Below are positions 1 to 5,828 of a DNA stretch of 5,830 nt, one piece after another (within the stretch, counting starts at the first letter, position 1; each line of letters begins with the position of its first letter). Under the pieces are notes generated by a model. The model saw only the letters and a program-made list of their open reading frames with translations. It made no database searches and was not told the DNA's origin. The position numbers were made by a program, and so were the translations under genes. This DNA is from Planctomycetota bacterium. GTDB lineage: Bacteria > Planctomycetota > PUPC01 > JACPCR01. The stretch is from positions 1 to 5,830 of the forward strand of contig JASLXP010000722.1 of assembly GCA_030740295.1 (NCBI GenBank). The letters run 5' to 3'.

Positions 1-180
1 TGGACTCAACGATTCATGCGGGAGCTCATACGCGTTGAAGGCCACGAAATTCAACATGGCCGCGTTAAACATCAGCTCCAGCGATATCAGAATTCCAAGA
101 ACATTTCTTCTCGTCAGCGCACCGTAAATGCCGAGCGAAAACATCAAAGCTCCGACCATTAGTATCAGGCTCAGGCTCAT
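1..180 (-). CDS. nuoK: NADH-quinone oxidoreductase subunit K, N-terminal part (cut by window edge)
   Basis: This is the start of NuoK, a small membrane subunit of the complex I proton-pumping arm, homologous to MrpC of Mrp antiporters. The 60 visible codons begin MSLSLILMVGALMFSLGIYG and continue with the family signature TRRNVLGILISLELMFNAAM. They cover a first membrane helix (about residues 2-21), the short basic loop TRRN, and a second helix (about 27-48). Glu35 in the SLELM motif corresponds to the essential membrane-buried glutamate GluK36 of E. coli. The family is about 100 residues long, so roughly 40 residues including the third helix lie beyond position 1. The ATG at 180-178 follows the nuoJ stop after 3 nt, and an AGGA about 10 nt upstream, inside the end of nuoJ, may be the ribosome site. 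Motif identity makes the assignment firm. Truncation is only by the window. Confidence 0.95.
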   Translation of the reverse strand, partial: MSLSLILMVGALMFSLGIYGALTRRNVLGILISLELMFNAAMLNFVAFNAYELPHESLSP

Positions 181-183
181 GGC

Positions 184-702
184 TCAGTCTTCCTGTCCCG
201 GATCGCGCTTGGTGAAAAGAATGGCGCCGACCATCGCACCCAGCAACAGCAGGGATGCAACTTCAAACGGCACGACATACGTGGTTAATAGCAGTTTTCC
301 TATTTTGACAACCGTTTCCTGAGCATCTGCCCGGGCCACTTCGCCAAACTCGGCCTTCGAGATGGCAACGCACAGCGGCAGAAGAATCATTGCGGCCAGG
401 ATTCCTGCAGGGCCGTAACGGTCGTTCGTCTGTGACAGTGTGCGGTCGTAGAGGCGGTGGGTAAGCATGACCACAAAGAGCATCAGAATCAGAATGCCTC
501 CGACGTACACGGCCACCTGCACGGCAAAAAGGAAATCCCCTCCAAGCATGAGGAACATCCCAGCGACACCAAACAGAGTGCAGCCGAGCAGGAGCGCGCA
601 GTGCATTACGTTTTTCAAAAGGACAGCACCGATGCTGCCGACAATGCACAGACAGGCCAGAATTAAGAAAAAGAATGCTTCCAACTTATTTATCCACACC
701 AA
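184..702 (-). CDS. nuoJ: NADH-quinone oxidoreductase subunit J
   Basis: NuoJ is a membrane subunit at the junction between the quinone site and the antiporter-like subunits. The protein (172 aa at the longest start) has five predicted helices, at about residues 8-28, 33-53, 56-80, 98-115 and 137-163. Family signatures are FGVAGMFLMLGGDFLFAVQV, then VYVGGILILMLFVVML (residues 65-80) and the C-terminal VPFEVASLLLLGAMVGAIL. Tyr66 in VYVGG matches the conserved tyrosine of the TM3 pi-bulge (E. coli Tyr59). There is no ATG near the start. Candidates are TTG at 702-700, GTG at 699-697 and TTG at 684-682. The last begins right after the nuoI stop and gives the family-like start MEAFFFLILA (166 aa). 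The first two overlap the nuoI end by 17 or 14 nt. Which start is used cannot be settled by eye, but the gene identity is secure. Confidence 0.94.
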   Translation of the reverse strand: MVWINKLEAFFFLILACLCIVGSIGAVLLKNVMHCALLLGCTLFGVAGMFLMLGGDFLFAVQVAVYVGGILILMLFVVMLTHRLYDRTLSQTNDRYGPAGILAAMILLPLCVAISKAEFGEVARADAQETVVKIGKLLLTTYVVPFEVASLLLLGAMVGAILFTKRDPGQED

Positions 703-1453
703 AGGTGCTCAACTGGAATCTCTGAGATTCTTCGTCGAGGAGGATTCGTAAAACGTCCTGATCCCCAAAGCTGATACTCGAGCCCTGCGGGTCAGTCGAC
801 GCGATTTTGTTGATGAGGTCAAACTGCTCAGGGCTCAGCCTGGCGAGGTGACCGTTCACGATGATGGTTTCGAGGCTTTCACGCTCTTCCTGCGTGAAAT
901 CAAACGATCGAGGACGCCCCCGCACCCTCCTTAAGATTTCAATCTGCTGATCGTCGAGCTGCTCGTGGGGGCGGAGGCCCTGGCCGATAAGATCGAGCTT
1001 GCGCACGTCGAAGACCATATCCTTCCGTTCAAAGAAGACCTCTTCGTAGTGTCGGGAGTGAATGATGGCCTTGCCGGCGACCGGGCAGGCATCCACACAA
1101 AGGCCGCAGAAGGTGCAGCGGGCAAAATTAATGCTGAAGCCCTTGAGCTCAAATTTGCCTTTGTCGCCCTTCACTCGCTGGATGTCGATGCATTCCACTG
1201 GGCAGGTGTCCTTACACTTGAAGCAGGAGATGCACTGCAGGTGGTCGTTCTCTGCGCCCGCCTCCTGATCCGCCATATCCTGGTCGGCCTTGGTAGTGAG
1301 GCCCATGATCCCACGGTAGCGCTCAGCGACGACTTTCTTTTCGTAAGGATACTGAATCGTGACCACGGGCTTAATCATGTATTTGAAGGTGATGATCAAC
1401 CCCTTGACGAGATTGACCGAGCCTTTCAAGCAACTTGAGATGTATCCAATCAT
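686..1453 (-). CDS. nuoI: NADH-quinone oxidoreductase subunit I, long form (two 4Fe-4S clusters)
   Basis: NuoI is the peripheral 8-iron ferredoxin-like subunit that carries electrons through clusters N6a and N6b toward NuoB. Two complete cluster motifs are visible: CISCFKCKDTCP (Cys74, 77, 80, 84) and CTFCGLCVDACP (Cys113, 116, 119, 123). The N-terminal part, about residues 10-48 (GLIITFKYMIKPVVTIQYP then RYRG), is the family's membrane-associated helix and lead-in. At 255 aa the protein is clearly longer than the usual 160-180. There is a hydrophilic stretch of about 26 residues between RYRG and Cys74, where about 14 is typical. A charged tail of roughly 100 residues (about 155-255) follows the ferredoxin fold and matches no domain I recognise. 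The ATG at 1453 lies 8 nt after the nuoH stop, with a weak AGGGA site (1463-1459). The tail is in frame and intact to TAA, so it is not a frameshift product in any visible way. Confidence 0.96.
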   Translation of the reverse strand: MIGYISSCLKGSVNLVKGLIITFKYMIKPVVTIQYPYEKKVVAERYRGIMGLTTKADQDMADQEAGAENDHLQCISCFKCKDTCPVECIDIQRVKGDKGKFELKGFSINFARCTFCGLCVDACPVAGKAIIHSRHYEEVFFERKDMVFDVRKLDLIGQGLRPHEQLDDQQIEILRRVRGRPRSFDFTQEERESLETIIVNGHLARLSPEQFDLINKIASTDPQGSSISFGDQDVLRILLDEESQRFQLSTFGVDK

Positions 1454-1461
1454 TGGAATCC

Positions 1462-2826
1462 CTATTTCTTAAAGGCCTTCAACAACACGCCACCAACGAT
1501 GAGCCAGTTGATGGCAGCAAACACCCAGATGCCGACGGGCTGGAACTGTGGCAGCAGAGCGATGCCCAGCCCGATCAGATTGATGAACGTCCAGGGGACA
1601 AGAATTTTCCAACTGAAATCCATGAGCCGGTCCACACGCATCCGCGGATAAGTCCAGCGCACCCAGATGAAAAAGAAGACCAGCACATACGTTTTGATGA
1701 TGAACACCGGGAAGTGCCAGAAACCGATGAGGAAAGGCACGTGCATCGACTCGAAAATGCCATTCGTCCACGCGTAGATGTAGCCTTCGACAAAGGGGAT
1801 GCTTCCTCCGCCGAGGAAGAGCGCTGTGGCCACGCACGAGAAGAGCAGCATCTCGCCATACTCGGCCATGAAGAAAAAGGCAAACTTCATCCCGCTGTAC
1901 TCAGTATGGAATCCAGCGACAAGCTCGGACTCCGCTTCAGGCAGGTCGAAGGGCGCGCGATTCGTTTCCGCAATCGAGGCGATGACGTAAATGATGAAAG
2001 CGATGGGCTGGAAAACGACATACGGAATGGCAACGAAAGGCTCACTCGCGCCGATACCCGACTGCTGATTGACGATGGAGCTCATCTGCAGCGACTGGGC
2101 GAGCATGATGACGCCGACCAAGGCCACGCCACGAGGGATTTCGTAGCTGACCAACTGGGCCGCTGAACGCATTCCTCCTAATAGTGAGTACTTATTATTA
2201 GAGGCCCACCCGGCGACCACGACGCCGAACACGCTGACGGAAGTCACCGCGAGCAAATAGAAGATACCGATGTTGAAGTCGCGGGGAACGAGCTCGTTGC
2301 CGAATGGGATGACGACGAATCCGGTGATCGCGGCCACAACGACCATGATGGGCCCAATCGTGTGCAGCACTTTGTCCGCGCCGGATGGGATGATGTCTTC
2401 TTTGGAGATCAGCTTGATGCCGTCGGCAATTGTCTGCAGCCAGCCATGAAAGCCACCGACATGCATCGGGCCGAGGCGCGATTGAATGTGCCCGGAAACT
2501 TTACGCTCGAGCCAGATCAGTAATGGCGCCGAGAGCACGAAAAACTTCAGCACCACGATGGCCACGACAATCTCAACGATAATACGGCTGATAAGAGCGG
2601 TGTACTGCGGAGTATTGAAGAGCGTCAGACTCAGCCACGGCGCGAGGACTTCTTCCGTCAGCATCTTGAGCCCCATCATCACAGGCTGCACCGTGAACAA
2701 CGCGCCGAAGACGCCACCCAGGACTGCGACGACAATAAAGATGTCCCAATCCGCGGCAAAGCGCGCACCCCGGCTGAAGGCCCAGGCGGCTATGGAGCTT
2801 CTTCTTCTGGCGACTGCTTCAGGCAT
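1462..2826 (-). CDS. nuoH: NADH-quinone oxidoreductase subunit H, N-terminally extended
   Basis: NuoH is the membrane subunit that forms, with NuoB and NuoD, the quinone-binding chamber and the entry to the proton path. Signatures in order are WLERKVSGHIQSRLGP (105-120), GGFHGWLQTIADGIKLISKE (124-143), SYEIPRG (227-233), and ETNRAPFDLPEAESELVAGF (287-306) followed by HTEYSGMKFAFFFMAEY (307-323). The C-terminal helices run to AFKK. The protein is 454 aa against about 325-350 in well-known homologues. The excess is mostly N-terminal: about 70 residues precede the usual first helix and include a basic start (ARRRSS), a hydrophobic segment at about 29-52, and an amphipathic linker. The ATG shares one base with the nuoD stop (TAATG) and has a strong GGAGGTG ribosome site, so the long form appears to be the real start. 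Multiple membrane helices are visible throughout. Confidence 0.97.
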   Translation of the reverse strand: MPEAVARRRSSIAAWAFSRGARFAADWDIFIVVAVLGGVFGALFTVQPVMMGLKMLTEEVLAPWLSLTLFNTPQYTALISRIIVEIVVAIVVLKFFVLSAPLLIWLERKVSGHIQSRLGPMHVGGFHGWLQTIADGIKLISKEDIIPSGADKVLHTIGPIMVVVAAITGFVVIPFGNELVPRDFNIGIFYLLAVTSVSVFGVVVAGWASNNKYSLLGGMRSAAQLVSYEIPRGVALVGVIMLAQSLQMSSIVNQQSGIGASEPFVAIPYVVFQPIAFIIYVIASIAETNRAPFDLPEAESELVAGFHTEYSGMKFAFFFMAEYGEMLLFSCVATALFLGGGSIPFVEGYIYAWTNGIFESMHVPFLIGFWHFPVFIIKTYVLVFFFIWVRWTYPRMRVDRLMDFSWKILVPWTFINLIGLGIALLPQFQPVGIWVFAAINWLIVGGVLLKAFKK

Positions 2827-4022
2827 TATCTGTCCACCTCCCCCAAAACAATATCCGTACTGCCCAGGACGGCGATGACGTCACCGATTTTCAAACCCTT
2901 CAGCAGGTCTGGCAGCACTTGCAGATTCACAAACGACGGCGGACGAATGTGCAACCGGTATGGCATCGGCTCGCCTTCGCTGACAAGGTAGTAGCCGAGC
3001 TGGCCGCGAGGGTTCTCTACCTCCAGGTAGGCTTCGCCCGGCGGCGGCTTGATTATTCTGGATGTCTTCGCCTGGTGTTTCCCTGGCGGCAGCATGTCGA
3101 GGGCTTGCGATACAATTTTGCAGCTCTCGCGCATCTCCTGGATGCGGACGAAATAGCGGTCGAAACAGTCGCCGTTCTCGCCGGTCGGAACATCAAATTC
3201 GAATTTATCGTAGACCGAATAAGGCTCGTCCTTGCGGAGATCGTAAGGCACGCCGGAAGCTCGCAACATCGGACCGGTCACGCCGTAGGCGATGGCGGCA
3301 TCTTTTGAGAGCGCGCCGATGCCGATGGTTCGGTCCATGAAAATCGGGTTGTACGTGAGGAGCTCGTCGTATTCGTCAACGACCGGCAGAAAGTAGTCAA
3401 TGAAATCCTTGCACTCTTCGGCGAAGCCGCTGGGCAAGTCTTCGGCCACGCCGCCAATCCTCATATAACTATGGGTCATACGCGCGCCACAGACCATCTC
3501 GAACAAATCGAGAACAAGTTCACGTTCACGGAAGCCATAGAGAAAAGGCGTCACCGCGCCCATATCCACACCATATGTGCCGAAGAAAAGCAGGTGGCTC
3601 GCGACACGATTCAGCTCCTGCATGATGACCCGGATGTATTCGGCCCTCTCCGGAACTTCCTGTTCCAAGAGCTTCTCGACCACCATCACGTATCCCGTGT
3701 TGTTATTCATGGCCGCCAGATAATCCATCCGGTCAGTCAGGTGGATAATCTGCATGTAGTCCCGGTCTTCGGCGATTTTCTCGGTACCGCGGTGGAGGTA
3801 TCCCAGATCGGGAATGGTGTCGATGATGACCTCGCCCTCGAGCAGGATGCCGAGCCTCAACACGCCGTGCGTGCTGGGGTGCTGGGGCCCCATGTTGAGG
3901 TACATCTCCTCCAGCTTGATCCTCTTGCCGGCTGCCTTGGCCTCATCGACCGCGGCAGACATCGCTGGCGTTGGAGCTTCGCCCGTGGAGGGCTCAGTCG
4001 TAGTGGTCGGGCTCATGGACAT
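2826..4022 (-). CDS. nuoD: NADH-quinone oxidoreductase subunit D (49 kDa-type)
   Basis: NuoD is the peripheral subunit, related to the large subunit of NiFe hydrogenases, that forms the quinone headgroup site with NuoB. Counting from the ATG at 4022 the protein has 398 aa. Signatures are [17 protein letters not shown] (41-57), [15 protein letters not shown] (75-89), [38 protein letters not shown]-like MRESCKIV, and the C-terminal DIVLGEVDR. His52 and Tyr101 line up with Thermus Nqo4 His38 and Tyr87, the quinone-headgroup contacts, with the same 49-residue spacing. An ATG at 4124 is in frame, but it would overlap nuoC by 131 nt and add non-homologous sequence. The ATGs at 4022 or 4016, with a 29 or 23 nt overlap with nuoC, are preferred. 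No strong ribosome site is visible. The low-complexity N-terminus (about residues 4-35, rich in Thr, Ala and Pro) is likely flexible. The region before [15 protein letters not shown] is shorter than in NADH-linked homologues. Confidence 0.97.
   Translation of the reverse strand: MSMSPTTTTEPSTGEAPTPAMSAAVDEAKAAGKRIKLEEMYLNMGPQHPSTHGVLRLGILLEGEVIIDTIPDLGYLHRGTEKIAEDRDYMQIIHLTDRMDYLAAMNNNTGYVMVVEKLLEQEVPERAEYIRVIMQELNRVASHLLFFGTYGVDMGAVTPFLYGFRERELVLDLFEMVCGARMTHSYMRIGGVAEDLPSGFAEECKDFIDYFLPVVDEYDELLTYNPIFMDRTIGIGALSKDAAIAYGVTGPMLRASGVPYDLRKDEPYSVYDKFEFDVPTGENGDCFDRYFVRIQEMRESCKIVSQALDMLPPGKHQAKTSRIIKPPPGEAYLEVENPRGQLGYYLVSEGEPMPYRLHIRPPSFVNLQVLPDLLKGLKIGDVIAVLGSTDIVLGEVDR
2835..2841 (-). promoter_or_regulatory. 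strong ribosome binding site of nuoH
   Basis: On the minus strand GGAGGTG lies 8 nt before the nuoH ATG, inside the last codons of nuoD. It is the best Shine-Dalgarno match seen in the window. It decides the nuoH start in favour of the extended protein and, with the TAATG overlap, suggests coupled translation of nuoD and nuoH. Confidence 0.8.
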
Positions 4023-4461
4023 AATCTTTTCTAAGCGGATGGCCTTGCCAATCTTCCGGCAGCATGATGCGCCTCGGGTCAGGATGGCCGGCGAACTCAA
4101 TTCCAAACAGGTCGAATACCTCACGCTCCTGCCAGTCAGCGCCGCGCCAGACCGGTTCGACGGAAGGCACTACGGGCTGCTCACGCCCTACCTGCACCTT
4201 GAGCATGATTTTGTGGCGGAGGCTCGTCGAGTAAAGGTGGTAAACAACATGCATGTGTCCTTCAAAATCCACCGCAGTGAGGTTCTTGAGGAAATCAAAT
4301 TCATAGCCTTCGGTGTCGCGCAGAAACTCGCTGACCGCCCCGACCGCATCCGCCTCCACCATGAGCACGGGGAATTCGGAATCACGGTACACGTCTTCCA
4401 CCTCTTCACGGCTCACGGCCGGATTCTCGATGAGTGCGTTGACTAGTTCTTCGGAAATCAT
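3994..4461 (-). CDS. nuoC: NADH-quinone oxidoreductase subunit C (30 kDa-type)
   Basis: NuoC is a peripheral-arm subunit without cofactors that packs against NuoD and helps assemble the quinone module. The 155-aa protein is a stand-alone NuoC, not a NuoCD fusion. The diagnostic C-terminal block is [17 protein letters not shown] (105-121), then [20 protein letters not shown] (125-144) and KDY. The N-terminal half (about 1-100) has the expected alpha/beta pattern, including [20 protein letters not shown]. It is at the short end of the family's usual range (about 155-210 aa), with almost no C-terminal tail after [11 protein letters not shown]. The ATG at 4461 has no convincing Shine-Dalgarno site, but the stop of a 10-codon upstream reading frame overlaps it. 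nuoB ends 49 nt upstream and nuoD starts inside this gene. Confidence 0.97.
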   Translation of the reverse strand: MISEELVNALIENPAVSREEVEDVYRDSEFPVLMVEADAVGAVSEFLRDTEGYEFDFLKNLTAVDFEGHMHVVYHLYSTSLRHKIMLKVQVGREQPVVPSVEPVWRGADWQEREVFDLFGIEFAGHPDPRRIMLPEDWQGHPLRKDYVHEPDHYD

Positions 4462-4490
4462 GCTGGGTGCAAATCTTGTAGAATGGGCAT
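4458..4490 (-). other. possible 10-codon upstream reading frame coupled to nuoC
   Basis: In the 49-nt nuoB-nuoC gap an ATG at 4490-4488 opens the frame [10 protein letters not shown] and ends in TGA at 4460-4458. That stop overlaps the nuoC ATG as ATGA. An AGGTG sequence sits about 9 nt before this small start, while nuoC itself lacks a clear ribosome site. It may be a coupling device by which ribosomes reinitiate at nuoC. It is also short enough to have arisen by chance. A functional peptide is not implied. Confidence 0.3.
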
Positions 4491-4510
4491 GTTGCCCGTC
4501 ACCTGCTGTC

Positions 4511-5038
4511 TCAGGCAGAAGCGTTAATCTCCTGGCGCAATGACTTTTCTCGGATCTTTTCCTGGAGCTTCAGGACACCGTACATCAGGGCTTCGGGGCG
4601 AGGCGGGCATCCGCAAACGTAGACATCGACGGGGATGACCTTGTCGACGCCCTTCACCACCGAGTAGGAATCGTAGTAAGGCCCGCCGCAGTTGGAGCAC
4701 GAGCCCATGGAAATCACGTATTTCGGGTCAGGCATCTGGTGATAGAGGCGTTCGATGCGTGGCGCCATTTTCTTGGTCACCGTACCAGCAATAATAATGA
4801 GGTCCGCCTGGCGGGGAGTCGGGCGAGGAATCACGCCGAATCTGTCGAAATCAAACCGGGCCGCATAAGCAGCCATCATCTCGATTGCACAGCAGGCCAG
4901 CCCAAACGTCAACGCCCACAGCGACGAGCGGCGCGCCCAGTTAATGAAGAAGTCGGCTTCAGTGACGATGATATCGCCACCAACTCCGGGCAGCATATCC
5001 GCGGCAGTGAGCAGGGGGCCAACGTTTCTATCAGCCAT
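4511..5038 (-). CDS. nuoB: NADH-quinone oxidoreductase subunit B (PSST-type, cluster N2)
   Basis: NuoB holds the terminal 4Fe-4S cluster N2, which passes electrons to quinone at the NuoB/NuoD interface. All expected ligands are visible: the tandem Cys49-Cys50 in [11 protein letters not shown], Cys114 in [10 protein letters not shown], and Cys144 in [10 protein letters not shown]. The conserved fold is clear from [19 protein letters not shown] (62-80), the segment [20 protein letters not shown] (85-104) and the closing [15 protein letters not shown]. The length, 175 aa, is normal. An unusual Cys142 replaces the nearly invariant Pro of the VYVPGCPP motif, two residues before the ligand Cys144. 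Cys117 is also present, as in many non-proteobacterial members. The ATG at 5038 has an AGAGGG ribosome site (5053-5048) that begins within the nuoA stop codon, 13 nt away, so coupling to nuoA is likely. Confidence 0.98.
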   Translation of the reverse strand: MADRNVGPLLTAADMLPGVGGDIIVTEADFFINWARRSSLWALTFGLACCAIEMMAAYAARFDFDRFGVIPRPTPRQADLIIIAGTVTKKMAPRIERLYHQMPDPKYVISMGSCSNCGGPYYDSYSVVKGVDKVIPVDVYVCGCPPRPEALMYGVLKLQEKIREKSLRQEINASA

Positions 5039-5051
5039 ACAGCTTAACCCT

Positions 5052-5471
5052 CTAAGTCCATTCGAGAGCGCCCTTGCGCCAGGCGTATGCGTAACCGATC
5101 AACAGAATCCCGATGAACAGCATCATCTCGACAAAGGCGAACAGGCCCAGGCTCTGATACACCACGGCCCACGGGAAAATAAAAATCACTTCAACATCGA
5201 AAATGACAAAAATCAGCGCATACACATAAAAGCGCATATTGAACTGCACGAACCCCGATCCGACCGGGGCTTCTCCGCACTCATAAGAGACGAGTTTGTC
5301 CTTTTCGCCGGGCTTGGCTGGATGCACAAGAAACGCAATCAACAGATTGGCTACGGCAAAGGCGAACCCGAGAAACGCAAACAAAGCGACAATCGTGTAG
5401 GCGCTTATGTCGAGTGACCCAATCTGAAGGCTCTGTTGTGGTGCCGCCGCGGCGAACACAGTTGGAAACAT
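5052..5471 (-). CDS. nuoA: NADH-quinone oxidoreductase subunit A
   Basis: NuoA is a small membrane subunit beside NuoH whose long loop wraps the quinone-module interface. The 139-aa protein has three helices, at about residues 23-48, 80-103 and 108-130. The signature loop is [20 protein letters not shown] (63-82), followed by [12 protein letters not shown] (91-102). Asp92 and Glu94 correspond to the conserved Asp79 and Glu81 of E. coli NuoA. The N-terminus before the first helix ([20 protein letters not shown]) is somewhat longer than in short homologues. It is the first gene of the operon: a promoter and operator candidate lie about 100 nt upstream, and no gene is visible before it. No clear Shine-Dalgarno site precedes the ATG at 5471. 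A GTG at codon 5 is an alternative but has no better site. Confidence 0.97.
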   Translation of the reverse strand: MFPTVFAAAAPQQSLQIGSLDISAYTIVALFAFLGFAFAVANLLIAFLVHPAKPGEKDKLVSYECGEAPVGSGFVQFNMRFYVYALIFVIFDVEVIFIFPWAVVYQSLGLFAFVEMMLFIGILLIGYAYAWRKGALEWT

Positions 5472-5562
5472 GTCAGAAGGTGCTAAGTCTCAAGCGTGTT
5501 GGTTGATGGGTAGGGGCCTCGGACCCGCTTTCTGCCCGTCTTTTGCGTCCCTGAACAGGACA

Positions 5563-5580
5563 TTGTGAAAGATTTCACAT
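5563..5580. promoter_or_regulatory. Rex-like (or CRP/FNR-family-like) palindromic operator
   Basis: The sequence TTGTGAAAGATTTCACAT is an inverted repeat with perfect 7-bp arms (TGTGAAA/TTTCACA) around a 2-nt centre. It matches the recalled Rex operator consensus TTGTGAA-N4-TTCACAA at every defined position except the last. It also matches the CRP half-site pattern TGTGA-N6-TCACA exactly. On the minus strand it starts at the last base of the candidate -10 box and would cover the transcription start, a position typical for repression. Rex senses the NADH/NAD+ ratio and is known to control nuo genes in Streptomyces, so the target makes biological sense. Which regulator family binds cannot be decided from this window. 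Confidence 0.65.
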
Positions 5581-5606
5581 AATACGAATGCGATCCTTGA
5601 AAGCAA
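5579..5606 (-). promoter_or_regulatory. candidate sigma70-type promoter of the nuo operon
   Basis: Reading toward nuoA, TATTAT (5584-5579) matches five of six bases of the -10 consensus. A weaker TTGCTT (5606-5601) lies 16 nt upstream as a possible -35 box. Transcription would begin near 5572, inside the palindromic operator, leaving a leader of about 100 nt before the nuoA ATG. The -35 match is poor, so the call rests on the -10 box, its position and the adjoining operator. Confidence 0.5.
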
Positions 5607-5627
5607 ACGAGTTTCTGAGGGCCTGTT

Positions 5628-5793
5628 GTGATTGGTGAATGGTGGTGGTGGCGGATTGTGAATTGTGAATGGTGAATTGTGAATGGTGGCGGATTGTGAA
5701 TTGTGAATGGTGAATGGTGAATGGTGAATGGTGAATGGTGAATGGTGAATTGTGAATTGTGAATGGTGAATGGTGAATGGTGAATGGTGAATG
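5628..5793. repeat. heptanucleotide tandem repeat array (GTGAATG / GTGAATT)
   Basis: The array consists of 7-bp units GTGAATG or GTGAATT, read as CATTCAC and AATTCAC on the other strand. Perfect units run 5658-5685 (four copies, final bases T,G,T,G) and 5696-5793 (fourteen copies, final bases T, six G, T,T, five G). A 10-nt interruption GTGGCGGATT separates the two blocks. A degenerate left flank (5628-5657) has GTGATTG, one GTGAATG, a short GTG run, and the same 10-nt element. About 20 units are recognisable in total. The repeat lacks stop codons in all minus-strand frames and so creates false open frames. It lies upstream of the nuo promoter. Its form resembles the short tandemly repeated heptamers known in cyanobacteria, but the unit differs from those I recall. 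Confidence 0.95.
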
Positions 5794-5811
5794 GTGTCCT
5801 CACCTGGGCGC

Positions 5812-5828
5812 GCCGGCACCCTGCCGGC
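5812..5828. other. GC-rich perfect hairpin at the window edge
   Basis: GCCGGCA and TGCCGGC form a 7-bp perfect stem around a CCC loop, next to the palindrome GGCGCGCC (5807-5814). It could be the stem of a terminator for a gene lying to the right, but no T tract follows on either strand within the window. It could equally be a small dispersed palindromic element. Its role is undetermined. Confidence 0.35.

Noticed and set aside
1435..2166. A 243-codon plus-strand open frame opposite nuoH and the nuoH-nuoI junction
   Set aside because: It lies antisense to a gene with unmistakable family motifs. Its product is a charged, His/Asp/Glu-rich composition typical of the reverse reading of membrane-protein codons, with no recognisable domain.
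4023..4124. Upstream ATG at 4124 as the nuoD start
   Set aside because: It would add 34 residues encoded inside nuoC that do not resemble any NuoD N-terminus. The ATG at 4022 gives a normal length and a modest overlap.
3471..4446. Long plus-strand open frames opposite nuoD and nuoC (187 and 210 codons)
   Set aside because: They are shadows of the conserved minus-strand genes, with no family motif and no ribosome site that would support them.
5628..5793. CRISPR array
   Set aside because: The units are 7 bp and directly adjacent, with no spacers of 25-40 bp, so this is a simple tandem repeat.
5812..5828. Rho-independent terminator
   Set aside because: The stem is good, but no T tract follows on either strand inside the window and no gene is visible that would end there.
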